DNA of 64,000 bases from Hoeflea sp. (GCA_019084245.1 JAHRFE010000015.1:1-64000); one strand, 5' to 3'; counted from the first letter of the stretch, positions 47,060 through 56,274 are shown. The notes: a model not told the origin generated them from the letters alone. Made by a program: numbers and translations.

Positions 47060-47614
47060 TCAGGCAGGCTCGATCCGGAACGAGGCGCAGATGGCGTTGC
47101 TCAGAAAGGCGCGGGCGGCGGGTTCCTGGCTGGGCAGGGGGGCGATGGTGCGCAGGGCGACATAGCCTTCGGGCCGGGTCAGCTCGACCAGCACGGCGCG
47201 CTCGAGCGTTTCGGGCATCGTGCGGCGGAGCTGCAGCATCTGGGCTGGCGTGACGAAGGCAATGTCGACGTCGGCGCCGATCGAGGACCGGTCGTTCATC
47301 GAATAGGTTTCGTTCGACGACGCGTCATAGGCCGACACGGTCCACATCGCCACGTCGCCCCTGGCGATGACCCTCACCGGTGCATTGGTGATGTCGAAAT
47401 GGCACACGGCGGTGCGGATATTCGGATCGTCGTTGAACAGCCCGGTCGGGTTGGGTTCGTTGGCGAGCGAGAAGAAGCGGTTTTGCGCTCCCATCACCAT
47501 GACCCGCGTCCAGGCATCCTTGCCGGTCCACATCGGCAGCGCCAGGATGATGACGATGTGGATGAACGCGGCCCCGACAAGCCCGATCACGACGGCCAGC
47601 AGCACACTACGCAT
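47060..47614 (-). CDS. DUF1254 domain protein (membrane-anchored)
   Basis: 184 residues; an N-terminal membrane helix (SVLLAVVIGLVGAAFIHIVI) and a periplasmic beta domain (NRFFSLANEPNPTGLFNDDP; VSAYDASSNETYSMNDRSS). It overlaps its DUF1214 partner by eight bases. In many genomes these two domains are one protein; here they are separate subunits. Function unknown. Confidence 0.75.
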   Translation of the reverse strand: MRSVLLAVVIGLVGAAFIHIVIILALPMWTGKDAWTRVMVMGAQNRFFSLANEPNPTGLFNDDPNIRTAVCHFDITNAPVRVIARGDVAMWTVSAYDASSNETYSMNDRSSIGADVDIAFVTPAQMLQLRRTMPETLERAVLVELTRPEGYVALRTIAPLPSQEPAARAFLSNAICASFRIEPA

Positions 47615-48194
47615 CGCGGCAGCCGATCAGCCGGATATCGGGCATGTCGAGGTCGGCCAAGTTCGCCGACGCCGCCGTCGGCGTGTCGATCAGGGTCAGG
47701 ATGAAAGTCACCGGGCCCTGCGCATCAAGCCGGATCCAGTTGCCGGGTTCGGGCGTGGCGTTGAGCTTGATGCTGAATGTGCCGTCGATGCGGCGCAGCG
47801 TTGTCCAGGAATTGAGGTGGTCGGGAAACCGGGGCTTTGCATCCACCGGTGTGCCCGCCGCGTCGGCGATCCGGAGCGTCCAGAACCGCGCCGGCGGCGT
47901 TGTCCCGGAGATCTCATAGGCGCAGCGGCCCGACAGCGCGGTGCCTGTTCCGTCGGTCCTGGCGGCGAACACCAGGCCTTCGGCGCGGCCGAGCAGGATG
48001 CGGCCGTCACCGGCGCGGTGGGCCCTGGCGAAGGGGTCGGCGCTGGCGGTCTGGAGTTCGGGATAGGCGTCCCATGCGCCCAGTTCGATCGCCCCGAACC
48101 CGGAAGTGGCCTTCAGCATCCACGACGCCGACCAGGCGCCGCCGCCAAAGGCGATCGCCAGCGTGAGAAGAACCAGGGCAGGCAGGCGGAACAC
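47607..48194 (-). CDS. DUF1214 domain protein (exported)
   Basis: 195 residues with an N-terminal signal/anchor (LPALVLLTLAIAFGGGAWSA) and the DUF1214 fold (GAIELGAWDAYPELQTAS; RCAYEISGTTPPARFWTLRI). First gene of a two-gene unit with the DUF1254 protein; both probably form one envelope complex. Homologous pairs lie beside cell-envelope genes. Confidence 0.78.
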   Translation of the reverse strand: MFRLPALVLLTLAIAFGGGAWSASWMLKATSGFGAIELGAWDAYPELQTASADPFARAHRAGDGRILLGRAEGLVFAARTDGTGTALSGRCAYEISGTTPPARFWTLRIADAAGTPVDAKPRFPDHLNSWTTLRRIDGTFSIKLNATPEPGNWIRLDAQGPVTFILTLIDTPTAASANLADLDMPDIRLIGCRDA

Positions 48195-48415
48195 GGGCGG
48201 GAGTTTCCTTCGTCAGAGCTGCGCGGCGAGGGCCGCACGGGATGCGTCAAATCTGCGATGTGAAGCCGGATCTTCACCGGACCCGGACGAACCGGCCGAA
48301 CGTGCAAACCTGCCCCAAAACCCAGTCGTCATGAAAACATCTTCCCGCCCGCCTGATCGCCCCAAGACCCGCGGATCCCGGATAGAGGGGGCCCGCGAAA
48401 CCGGGTCATGACTTA

Positions 48416-50650
48416 TCATCGTTCAATGGTGATGGGAACAAGTTCCGGTGATGTCTGGGGCGGGGCCGCAGCCAGGCGGTCGGCGGTGCCAAGCGGCTTG
48501 GCGCGCTCGAACAGCTCCGCGAGACCGCGCAGGACATTGGTGGTGTCGCGGTTGAGGCTGCGCGGCCGCTGCAGCGGCGGCAGCGCGTTGCCATTGGCGT
48601 CGGTCGCCGAACTCGCCACCAGCGGCGTGGCCTTGGGCTCAGGCAACGGGTTTTCGACGCCTGGAATTGCCCTCAGTTCGATGCCCTGATGGGCGTAGTC
48701 CATCAGCCGCTTGAAGGTCATCGCCGGCAGCGAACCGCCGGTCATCCTGTTGGACGAGGTGTAATCATCGTTTCCGAACCAGACCGCGGCGGTGAAATTG
48801 CCGGTAAAGCCGGCAAACCAGGCATCGCGGTAGGCCTGGGTGGTGCCGGTCTTGCCACCGGTCAGCACGCCGTCGACAGCCGCGCGCCGCGCCGTGCCGA
48901 CATAGGGAACCCGGGTCAGCATCTGGTTCATGTAGTCGTTGGCGGTCTCCGACAGCACCCGCTCGGCGGGCGGCGCGTCGCGGGCAAAATCATAGAGAAT
49001 GTCGCCATTGTAATTGACGATCTGCGTAATCCCGTGCCGGCGCGACTCGACGCCACCGGCGGGAAACACCGCATAGGCCGTCGCCTGGTCGAGCACGGTC
49101 ATTTCCGAGGTGCCGATCGGGATGGTGACGTCGCGGCGGATCGGGGTCTCGACGCCGAATTTTTTGGTGATCTCCATGATCTGGCCGATACCATCCTCGC
49201 CGAGCTTCTCCTTGGCGAGCCTCACCGGAATGGTGTTGATCGAGCGGGCGAAAGCGGACTTCATGTCGACGCGGCCGGAATAGCCGCCATTGTAGTTCTT
49301 CGGGTTCCAGTTGCCCCAGAAGATCGGCGCATCGACAACCGCGCTGTCGGGCGTCATGCCCTTTTCCATGGCCAGCGCATAGGTGAAGATCTTGAACGAC
49401 GAACCGGGCTGCCTGAGCGCGCGCGAGGCGCGGTTGAACTGGCTTTCGCCATAGTCGCGGCCGCCGACCATGGCCCTGACCGCGCCGCCATTCTCGATCA
49501 GCACCAGCGCTGCCTGGCTCGCCCGGTAGCGCTCGCCGTCCTGGCGCAGGCTGGTCTCGATGGCCGCGTCGGCGGCGTCCTGCAGGCCTGGATCGATGGT
49601 CGTGCGCACGATCAGCGAATGCTGATCAAAACCGCCGGCGATGCGCTTGACCTCCTCGAAGGCCCAGTCGAGGAAATAGTCCGGCGCGTCATGATCGCCG
49701 CGGTCGATGACGCTTGCCGGATTGCGCCGCGCGCCGATGACCTGGCCCTCGGTCATCAGATTGCCGTGCACCATGTTGGACAGCACCTCGTTGGCCCGCG
49801 CGCGGGCGGCGGGCAGGTTGATGTGCGGCGCATAGCGGGCAGGGGCCTTGAACAGGCCGGCGAGCATCGCGGCTTCCGCGATCGAGACCTCGGTGAGGTC
49901 CTTGCCGAAATAGAACTGCGCCGCCGCCGCCGCGCCAAAGGTGCCGCCGCCCATATAGGCGCGGTCGAGATAGAGCCTCAGGATTTCCTTCTTGCTCAGA
50001 TTGGTCTCAAGCCACAAGGCCAGGAATGCTTCCTTGACCTTGCGCTCGATGGTCCGCTCATTGGTCAGGAACAGGTTCTTGGCCAATTGCTGGGTGATGG
50101 TCGAGCCGCCCTGGACCACCGAATTGGCCTTGACGTTTTCATTCATGGCGCGGGTCAGGCCGACGAAATCGATGCCGAAATGGTGAAAGAACCGGCGGTC
50201 CTCGGTCGCCAGCACCGCCTTGACGAAGTGATCGGGCAATTGATCCACGGGCACGGAATCCTCGTGGATGATGCCGCGGTGGCCGATCTCGTTGCCGTAG
50301 CGATCGAGGAAGGTCACGGCGAAATCATCGCGCGCCTGCCAGTTGCCCGACGTCTCCTCGAAGGCCGGCAGCGCCAGTGCCAGAAGCAGCACGAAACCGG
50401 CGGTTCCGGCGTTCATGCCTTCGCCGGCGACCTCGAAGACGGCCTTCCAGACGCCGCGGGTGCGGAAGCGGCGGAAGAAGATGGTGATTTCTTCCCAGAT
50501 CTCGCCCACGCGGAAACCGGCATTCCAGATCGTCGAATCGATCCAGGAATCGATGCGGAGCAAAAAATTGGAGCGCTTGCGCGGCCGGTCTTCCTGGTTG
50601 AACGGGTCTTGCACGGGTCCTGGTCCATTGCGGGCGGCGGCTCGCGCCAT
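48416..50650 (-). CDS. Class A penicillin-binding protein (PBP1A-type)
   Basis: 744 residues. A membrane helix (~80-95) leads to a glycosyltransferase domain with E150/D151 (ATEDRRFFHHFGID) and GGSTITQQLAKNLFL, then a transpeptidase with SxxK (S417-K420, GSSFK), SxN (S470-N472) and KTGT (K600). It polymerises and cross-links peptidoglycan in the periplasm. The long cytoplasmic tail is rich in charged residues. Monocistronic, divergent from the gene at 50790. Confidence 0.95.
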   Translation of the reverse strand: MARAAARNGPGPVQDPFNQEDRPRKRSNFLLRIDSWIDSTIWNAGFRVGEIWEEITIFFRRFRTRGVWKAVFEVAGEGMNAGTAGFVLLLALALPAFEETSGNWQARDDFAVTFLDRYGNEIGHRGIIHEDSVPVDQLPDHFVKAVLATEDRRFFHHFGIDFVGLTRAMNENVKANSVVQGGSTITQQLAKNLFLTNERTIERKVKEAFLALWLETNLSKKEILRLYLDRAYMGGGTFGAAAAAQFYFGKDLTEVSIAEAAMLAGLFKAPARYAPHINLPAARARANEVLSNMVHGNLMTEGQVIGARRNPASVIDRGDHDAPDYFLDWAFEEVKRIAGGFDQHSLIVRTTIDPGLQDAADAAIETSLRQDGERYRASQAALVLIENGGAVRAMVGGRDYGESQFNRASRALRQPGSSFKIFTYALAMEKGMTPDSAVVDAPIFWGNWNPKNYNGGYSGRVDMKSAFARSINTIPVRLAKEKLGEDGIGQIMEITKKFGVETPIRRDVTIPIGTSEMTVLDQATAYAVFPAGGVESRRHGITQIVNYNGDILYDFARDAPPAERVLSETANDYMNQMLTRVPYVGTARRAAVDGVLTGGKTGTTQAYRDAWFAGFTGNFTAAVWFGNDDYTSSNRMTGGSLPAMTFKRLMDYAHQGIELRAIPGVENPLPEPKATPLVASSATDANGNALPPLQRPRSLNRDTTNVLRGLAELFERAKPLGTADRLAAAPPQTSPELVPITIER

Positions 50651-50789
50651 CCGCGTGTTGCCATTTGCGCAGTGCTGACGGCGCCGCGGTTTTCGCCCCT
50701 GTGGCCTATGCTTTTGGCCGATTTTCAGTCAAAGGACAAGCCGGACAAGCGGCGAGAAGCGCCGCATAATGCAAATAAGGATAACTGCC

Positions 50790-51242
50790 ATGGGCGCCAA
50801 GCCCTTCTGGGTCACCAAGCAGCTTGACGAAATGACCGCAGCCGAATGGGAAAGCCTGTGCGACGGCTGCGGCCGTTGTTGCCTCAACAAGCTTGAGGAC
50901 TGGGACACCGGCGAGATCGCCTGGACCTCCATCGCCTGCCGCCTGCTTGATGGCGAAACCTGCCGCTGCAAGGACTATTCCAACCGCCAGGCGACCGTGC
51001 CCGACTGCATCGGGCTGACGCCGGACCAGGTCGAGACCATCACCTGGCTGCCGCCGACCTGCGGCTACCGGCTGGTGGCCGAGGGCGCCGATCTCTACTG
51101 GTGGCATCCGCTGGTGTCGGGCGATCCCGAGACCGTGCACGAGGCCGGCGTGTCGGTGCGCGGCCGGACGCTGAGCGAAGCCGATATCCCGGTCGAGGAT
51201 TTCGAGGACTACCTGGTCGAATGGCCGGGCGAGGAGCCATAG
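50790..51242 (+). CDS. YcgN family cysteine-cluster protein (UPF0260)
   Basis: 150 residues. Cysteines cluster in [29 protein letters not shown] and [10 protein letters not shown], the UPF0260 pattern suggesting a metal or Fe-S site. Soluble, function unknown. The ATG at 50790 has AAGGAT upstream; the ATG at 50769 does not. Confidence 0.9.
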   Translation: MGAKPFWVTKQLDEMTAAEWESLCDGCGRCCLNKLEDWDTGEIAWTSIACRLLDGETCRCKDYSNRQATVPDCIGLTPDQVETITWLPPTCGYRLVAEGADLYWWHPLVSGDPETVHEAGVSVRGRTLSEADIPVEDFEDYLVEWPGEEP

Positions 51243-51336
51243 GCGGCGGTTGTCCGCGGCACACACAATACCCTTCGGCGGAACCTTTCGCGCCTTGCGA
51301 CGTTGAAAGCCATATTGCCAAATGGAGGGTTACCCG

Positions 51337-51498
51337 ATGATCCAATGGATCCTGATCTTGCTTATTGTCGCGGCCGTTGCGGGCCTCTTGGGCTTCGGCC
51401 GCCTGTCCGGCGCAGCCATGACCGGCGCCAAGCTGCTGATCGGCATCGTGCTGATCCTGTTCCTGCTCGCCGTGCTCGGAATTGTCGCGATCGCCTGA
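51337..51498 (+). CDS. DUF1328 small membrane protein
   Basis: 53 residues, two membrane helices (LILLIVAAVAGLLGFG; LLIGIVLILFLLAVLGIVAI) around GRLSGAAMTGAK. A GGAGGG site precedes the ATG. It ends in a strong terminator 38 bp on. YtjA-like proteins of this family accumulate in stress or stationary phase; function unknown. Confidence 0.88.
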   Translation: MIQWILILLIVAAVAGLLGFGRLSGAAMTGAKLLIGIVLILFLLAVLGIVAIA

Positions 51499-51535
51499 CC
51501 CCCTTCATCCTCCTCCCGGTTGAAGCACACCTCAC

Positions 51536-51567
51536 ACCGCCAGAGCCTGTCTCTGGCGGTTTTTTTG
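51536..51567 (+). terminator. Rho-independent terminator of the DUF1328 gene
   Basis: ACCGCCAGAG / CTCTGGCGGT (10 bp, perfect) with a five-base loop and a seven-T tract. Confidence 0.9.
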
Positions 51568-51747
51568 TGGGGTGGGGGAGTGCGGGAGGCAGCATTCTCA
51601 ACAGGCGGGTCTCGTGGTGCTTTCATTCGCAGAACGCAGTTGAAAGGGCGCCGCGCCTGGACCGGCGCTTCATTTCGAAACGGAAGCTTGTTGGATCAGT
51701 TGCCTTCGGACGGAATGAACAATTCTGAGCGGAATAGGAAAATAATC

Positions 51748-51777
51748 CTTGACGGCGTGACGGTGCTTTGGTAAGGT
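51748..51777 (+). promoter_or_regulatory. Predicted sigma-70-type promoter
   Basis: CTTGAC at 51748-51753 and TAAGGT at 51772-51777 with an 18-base spacer. It points rightward into a region with no coding frame that ends in a terminator ~115 bp later, as expected for a small RNA. Confidence 0.5.
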
Positions 51778-51783
51778 TATGTC

Positions 51784-51898
51784 ATCGTCACACAACTGCG
51801 CCGGACACGGACGCTGAATTCGCCGGGATCGCGGCGGCTGGGCGGTTTGGAAATTGATGGTTGCGTCAAGCGCCCGAGGCTCGCCCGGGCGCTTTTTT
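51784..51898 (+). ncRNA. Candidate ~115-nt small RNA
   Basis: Bounded by a promoter (CTTGAC / TAAGGT) and a terminator (AGCGCCCG / CGGGCGCT with six T at 51893-51898). It has no coding frame of merit and lies between two protein transcription units. I cannot name the family. Confidence 0.45.
51869..51898 (+). terminator. Rho-independent terminator ahead of the GTA cluster
   Basis: AGCGCCCG / CGGGCGCT stem with a T-run. Lies 33 bp before the first GTA gene and would also block transcripts entering from upstream. Confidence 0.85.
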
Positions 51899-51930
51899 GT
51901 GGGCTGAGTTCAGGATTTCGCGAGGACTTG

Positions 51931-52581
51931 ATGACCGGAACCATTGGGTTTGGCGGGCGGTTGCGGCTGTCCGGCGCTGAGGCGGAGTGCGAGGCCGCGC
52001 TGATCGACCTTGTGGTCGAGATGGTGCTGGCGCTCGAGCCGCTGGAGCACAAGCAGCACGGGGCCGCGGATGGGCCCGATGCGGCGCCGGCCGGGCGCGG
52101 GATCGGACAGGCGGGACCGCTCGCGCCTGTGCCCGAAAGCCCGACGCTTGTGGCCGAGAGCACCCAGCGGATGCTGGCGCAGATGCGCGCCGTGCTCGAC
52201 CGCGAGGCGGCACGGCTTGGCGCCGACGGCAGCGAGGGCAAGGCCGCGGTCGACCAGGTCTCGCTGATTGCCCGCACGCTCGAGAAGATCGACCAGATGG
52301 AGCGGCTGATCGCCGAGGACCAGGCCCGCGCCACCGCCCGCACGCTCTCTGCCGACGAGCGCGAGCAATTGAGGCAGACCGTGCGGCAGCTCATTCTCGC
52401 CGCCGCCGAGCGGCTGGCGGCGGAGCGGCTGGGGCAGGGTGTGGCCGAGGGGGATGGTGGTAGCGGGGGTGCAACGCAGGTCTCCGAGGTGGCGGCAAAA
52501 TCTGCCTCTGCGGCACATGGGCATGAGCCCCCTGACCCGGCGGACGCCGGGTCGATGGATCCCGGCTCAAGGCCGGGATGA
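51931..52581 (+). CDS. GTA gp1-like small-terminase protein with REP-derived C-terminus
   Basis: 216 residues, helical, with a long coiled-coil-like stretch (TLVAESTQRMLAQMRAVLDR; KIDQMERLIAEDQARATAR). Position directly before the terminase large subunit indicates the GTA small-subunit-like protein, though identity is by context. The last ~14 codons (DPADAGSMDPGSRPG) are read from a REP sequence (GATCCCGGCTCAAGGCCGGG), so the natural C-terminus was probably replaced by repeat insertion. Confidence 0.6.
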   Translation: MTGTIGFGGRLRLSGAEAECEAALIDLVVEMVLALEPLEHKQHGAADGPDAAPAGRGIGQAGPLAPVPESPTLVAESTQRMLAQMRAVLDREAARLGADGSEGKAAVDQVSLIARTLEKIDQMERLIAEDQARATARTLSADEREQLRQTVRQLILAAAERLAAERLGQGVAEGDGGSGGATQVSEVAAKSASAAHGHEPPDPADAGSMDPGSRPG

Positions 52582-52803
52582 CGGGGTGGAGGGGCCGGGA
52601 TGACGGGGTGGGGAGGACCGGGGTGACGGGGTGAAAAGCCAGAGTTCTGAAAACGCATAATCTCTCCGCCGGCCACGAGCCGGGATCCAGCGGCGAGCGT
52701 CGGCAAGCCGAGGATTTTTTCTTAACGTGGAGTCGCGGGACGGGTCTTTCACCGCGCGGACGCGCGGTGGCTGAACCCCGGATCAAGTCCGGGGTGACGG
52801 AGG
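52545..52803. repeat. REP/REPIN cluster inside the GTA operon
   Basis: REP halves at 52556-52585 (GATCCCGGCTCAAGGCCGGG then ATGACGGGG) and two partial copies (GGGATGACGGGGTGG; CCGGGGTGACGGGGTG) are followed by a complete unit at ~52660-52803 with central CACCGCGCGGACGCGCGGTG. The elements separate the small and large terminase genes. Confidence 0.82.
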
Positions 52804-52886
52804 CCTGGATTTCGGCAAGGCGGGAAGCCGCGGTTTGGGATTTCGATCTGGTGGTGTGTGGCCGAATGATCCTCGGAGGAAGCGGC

Positions 52887-54533
52887 ATGATTGTCCGGTC
52901 GATGTCGGTGGCGCTGAGCTGCGGGGTGTGGATACGGCCCAGGCCCTGCAGGGCACGGTGGGTTCATGCGCTGATGGCGGCTCAGTTGCGGCGCCGGCCC
53001 CGGGCGGTGGGCGAGCTGCAGGCTTGTGAGACTTGCGACGCGCGCCAGGCCAGCTACGCTGGCGAAGAGACCGTGGCACACGAAAAATTTGATGCGGCGC
53101 GGATGCGGGAGCGGATCGGGGCTTCCGGGACGAGTGAGCTGACCGGTGCGCGCGGGGTGCGGATCGTGGCCGGGGCGGCGGAACTGACCGGGCTGGGGCT
53201 GACGGGTGCGCTGTGGCTCAATGGCGCGTTGGATACCGGCGGCGAATTGAGTGTCGCGGATCTGGTGGCGGCGCATATCCTGCGGTTCGATGACCAGGCG
53301 CTGATGGCGCAGGCGAGCGACTGGCGGCTCTTGGCGCGGCCGGAACAATTGCCGCCCGAGGGCGATTGGCGCACCTGGCTGTTGATGGGCGGGCGCGGCT
53401 CGGGCAAGACCCGCGCAGGCGCCGAGTGGGTGCACGCTCTCGCCACGGGCGAGATCGAAGGTCTTGGCAAGGATGGCCGCATCGCGCTGGTGGCCGAAAC
53501 TTTTGGCGATGCCCGCGAGGTGATGATTGACGGGGTATCGGGGATCATGGCTGTGGCGCGTGACCGGCGGCCCGCCTTCGAGGCGACGCGGCGCAGGCTG
53601 GTGTGGCCCTCGGGCGCGGTGGCGCAGATGTTTTCCTCGGAAGATCCCGAAAGCCTGCGCGGGCCGCAATTCGATCTTGCCTGGTGCGACGAACTGGGCA
53701 AATGGCGCCATGCGCGCGAGACCTGGGACATGCTGCAATTTGCACTCAGGCTCGGGACCGCGCCGCGGCAGCTGGTGACGACGACGCCGCTCGCCACGCC
53801 GCTGATGCTGGCGCTGGTGAAGGACAAGGCCACGCGGGTGACGCGGATCAGGACCCAAGACAATGCGGCCCATCTGGCGGCCGGGTTTCTCGACGCGATC
53901 CGGGTGCGCTATGGCGGCACGCGGCTGGGGCGGCAGGAGCTCGACGGCGAACTGATCGCCGACCGCGAGGACGGGCTGTGGCGGCGCGAGCAGATCGAGG
54001 CGCTGACGGTGCGCGCCCACGGACTGCTCTCGCGAATCGTGGTGGCGGTGGATCCGCCGGCTGCGGGGGACGCCAAATATTCCTGCTGCGGCATTGTTGC
54101 TGCCGGGCTCGATCCGGACGGCCGCGCGGTGGTGCTGGCTGACGGCTCGGTCGAGGGCGCGAGCCCGACGCACTGGGCGCAGGCCGTGGTGCGGCTCTAC
54201 CGACGCTTTGACGCCGATTGCGTGGTGGCCGAGATCAACCAGGGTGGCGACATGGTGACGAGCGTGTTGCGCACTGTCGAGCCGTCGCTGCCGGTGCGGC
54301 AAGTGCGAGCGACGCGCGGCAAATGGCTGCGCGCCGAACCGGTGGCGGCGCTCTATGAGCAGGGAAGGGTGGTCCATGCCGGCCATTTCGGCGCGCTCGA
54401 GGACCAGATGTGCGATTTCGGCCCGGACGGGCTCTCCTCGGGCCGCTCGCCCGACCGGCTCGACGCGCTGGTCTGGGCGCTGACCGAATTGTTGCTCAAC
54501 CGGCGGGGCGAACCGCAGGTGCGGCATTTGTGA
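52887..54533 (+). CDS. GTA/phage terminase large subunit (gp2)
   Basis: 548 residues as read from the ATG with GGAGGA six bases before it. From ~residue 120 it is a TerL: Walker A in LLMGGRGSGKTRAGAEW, Walker B in AWCDELGKW, and the RNase-H-like nuclease with aspartates in VAVDPPAAGD, AEINQGGD and SPDRLDALVWAL. TerL packages DNA into heads. Typical GTA TerL is ~430 residues; the first ~120 residues here are unlike the family and include a cysteine pair (ETCDARQASY). A start at the TTG at 53247 would give a normal length. Confidence 0.85.
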   Translation: MIVRSMSVALSCGVWIRPRPCRARWVHALMAAQLRRRPRAVGELQACETCDARQASYAGEETVAHEKFDAARMRERIGASGTSELTGARGVRIVAGAAELTGLGLTGALWLNGALDTGGELSVADLVAAHILRFDDQALMAQASDWRLLARPEQLPPEGDWRTWLLMGGRGSGKTRAGAEWVHALATGEIEGLGKDGRIALVAETFGDAREVMIDGVSGIMAVARDRRPAFEATRRRLVWPSGAVAQMFSSEDPESLRGPQFDLAWCDELGKWRHARETWDMLQFALRLGTAPRQLVTTTPLATPLMLALVKDKATRVTRIRTQDNAAHLAAGFLDAIRVRYGGTRLGRQELDGELIADREDGLWRREQIEALTVRAHGLLSRIVVAVDPPAAGDAKYSCCGIVAAGLDPDGRAVVLADGSVEGASPTHWAQAVVRLYRRFDADCVVAEINQGGDMVTSVLRTVEPSLPVRQVRATRGKWLRAEPVAALYEQGRVVHAGHFGALEDQMCDFGPDGLSSGRSPDRLDALVWALTELLLNRRGEPQVRHL

Positions 54534-54613
54534 ACGGGGGTCGTTTAGGCGGTTGCGAATCCTGGGCGAAGGGTGGATCAGGGGCGGGCATTCAAGACGG
54601 AAAGGAACTGCCG

Positions 54614-54919
54614 ATGATCCGCCATATCGTGTTTTTCAGCGTCAAGGATCAGGCCGATCGCGACCGGGTCGAACAGGGCCTCAAGCTGCTGGCCGCGACG
54701 CCGCACGCACGCAATTTCGAGATCGGTCGCAACCTCAATCATGACGCGATCTCTGAACCGGTGGATTTCGTGGTGTATGGTGAATTCGAGGATGAAGCGG
54801 CACTCGCCGCCTACAAGGCCGATCCGCTCTACCAGCGTTCGATCGACATTGTGCGGCCACTGAGGGAGCTCAGGATCGCCGCGGATTTCGTGAGCGCGGT
54901 ACCGGCGGCTCGCGACTGA
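54614..54919 (+). CDS. Dabb-family stress-response A/B-barrel protein
   Basis: 101 residues with the Dabb fold: MIRHIVFFSVKD, an acidic middle and PVDFVVYGEFEDEAALAAYK, YQRSIDIVRPL. Dimeric barrel proteins of this kind serve as small-molecule enzymes or stress proteins; no catalytic residue can be assigned. It has its own ribosome site (AAAGGA) and terminator, and is not a known GTA structural gene. It lies between terminase and portal. Confidence 0.85.
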   Translation: MIRHIVFFSVKDQADRDRVEQGLKLLAATPHARNFEIGRNLNHDAISEPVDFVVYGEFEDEAALAAYKADPLYQRSIDIVRPLRELRIAADFVSAVPAARD

Positions 54920-54964
54920 GGCAGCGCGCCGCGGCGCGCCGGACATAATCGATGTGACGTTCAA

Positions 54965-54995
54965 CCCCGCCCGGGTCGCCCTGGCGGGGTTTTTG
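54965..54995 (+). terminator. Rho-independent terminator after the Dabb gene
   Basis: ACCCCGCC / GGCGGGGT stem followed by five T, 45 bp after the Dabb stop. It would separate the portal and later GTA genes from a promoter upstream of the terminase. Confidence 0.85.
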
Positions 54996-55022
54996 ATTTC
55001 CGGCTTTTGAAAGGGTGTGACC

Positions 55023-56201
55023 ATGGCATTCGGATTGAGGCTTCCCTGGACCCGCGCCGCCGCGTCAAAGCCGCCCGCAGCCAAGAGCTGGCTGCCGGGC
55101 GCGATCGCGGCGTTTGCCGAGGGCGACGGCGCGCGCTGGAGCGGACGCAGCTATGCGGGCCTTGCGCGCGAGGGTTTCATGCGCAATCCGGTGGCGCACC
55201 GGGCGACAAGGATGATCGCCGAAGCGGCCGCCTCGGTGCCCTGGCTGGTGTTTGACGGGGGCCGCGAGCAGGAGCGCCATGCGGTGCTCGACCTGCTTCA
55301 TCGCCCTGACCCGAACGGCGCGGGCAACGGCTTCTTCGAGACGCTCTACGGCCATCTGGTGCTCTCGGGCAATGCCTGGGTCAACCCGGTCGGCGCGGGC
55401 GGCCGGATCGCCGGATTGCAGCTCCTGAGGCCCGACCGGATGCGGGTGATCGAAGGACCGGACGGCTGGCCCATGGCCTATGAGCACCAGGCGGGCGGGC
55501 GGCGGCAGCGCTTTGCGGCCCAGCCCGAGGAAGGGCCGGGGCTGCTGCATCTCAAGCTGTTTCATCCGCTCGACGATCATCTCGGCTTTGCGCCACTTGA
55601 GGCTGCGCTGATGGCGCTCGACCTGCACAATGCGGCGATGAGCTGGAACAAGGCGCTGCTCGACAATTCCGCGCGGCCGTCGGGCGCACTGGTCTACCAG
55701 CCCAAGGACGGCGGCAACCTGACGCCGGAGCAATATGAGCGGCTGAAGGCCGAGCTCGAGGATGGCTACCAGGGCGCGCGCCGGGCCGGACGGCCGATGC
55801 TGCTCGAAGGCGGGCTCGACTGGAAGGCGATGGGACTGACGCCGCGCGACATGGATTTCATCGAGGCGCGCAACGGGGCGGCGCGCGACATTGCGCTGGC
55901 GCTCGGCGTGCCGCCGATGCTCCTGGGCATCCCCGGCGACCTGACCTACGCCAATTACCAGGAGGCCAATCGCGCCTTCTGCCGCCTGACCGTGCTGCCG
56001 CTGGTGGGCCGCACGGCGCAGGCGCTGACGGCCTGGCTGCAGCCGGTCTACGGCGCGGGGCTCAAGATCGACTACGACGCCGACCGGCTTCCGGGGCTGT
56101 CGGCCGAACGCGATGCGCTGTGGGCGCGCGTCGGTGCCGCGGATTTCCTGAGTGACGCGGAAAAGCGCGAAGCCGTGGGATATCAAAGTGTTGCGGGTTG
56201 A
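55023..56201 (+). CDS. GTA portal protein (gp3, HK97 family)
   Basis: 392 residues. HK97-type portal signatures run through the sequence: NPVAHRATRMIAEAAASVPW, HRPDPNGAGNGFFETLYGHL, GNAWVNPVG, HPLDDHLGFAPLEAALMALD, DFIEARNGAARDIALALGVP and YANYQEANRAFCRLTVLPL. The portal ring sits at one head vertex and passes DNA. Length is normal and no frameshift is seen. The ATG at 55023 follows AAAGGG, whereas the in-frame GTG at 55017 lies nearer that site. Confidence 0.92.
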   Translation: MAFGLRLPWTRAAASKPPAAKSWLPGAIAAFAEGDGARWSGRSYAGLAREGFMRNPVAHRATRMIAEAAASVPWLVFDGGREQERHAVLDLLHRPDPNGAGNGFFETLYGHLVLSGNAWVNPVGAGGRIAGLQLLRPDRMRVIEGPDGWPMAYEHQAGGRRQRFAAQPEEGPGLLHLKLFHPLDDHLGFAPLEAALMALDLHNAAMSWNKALLDNSARPSGALVYQPKDGGNLTPEQYERLKAELEDGYQGARRAGRPMLLEGGLDWKAMGLTPRDMDFIEARNGAARDIALALGVPPMLLGIPGDLTYANYQEANRAFCRLTVLPLVGRTAQALTAWLQPVYGAGLKIDYDADRLPGLSAERDALWARVGAADFLSDAEKREAVGYQSVAG

Positions 56202-56274
56202 ACCGGACTCAGATCGGCAACCACTTGATTCAGTTTGCCAGCTGGAAGCGTCCGCAAGCAAAGGAGGCAAGGCG

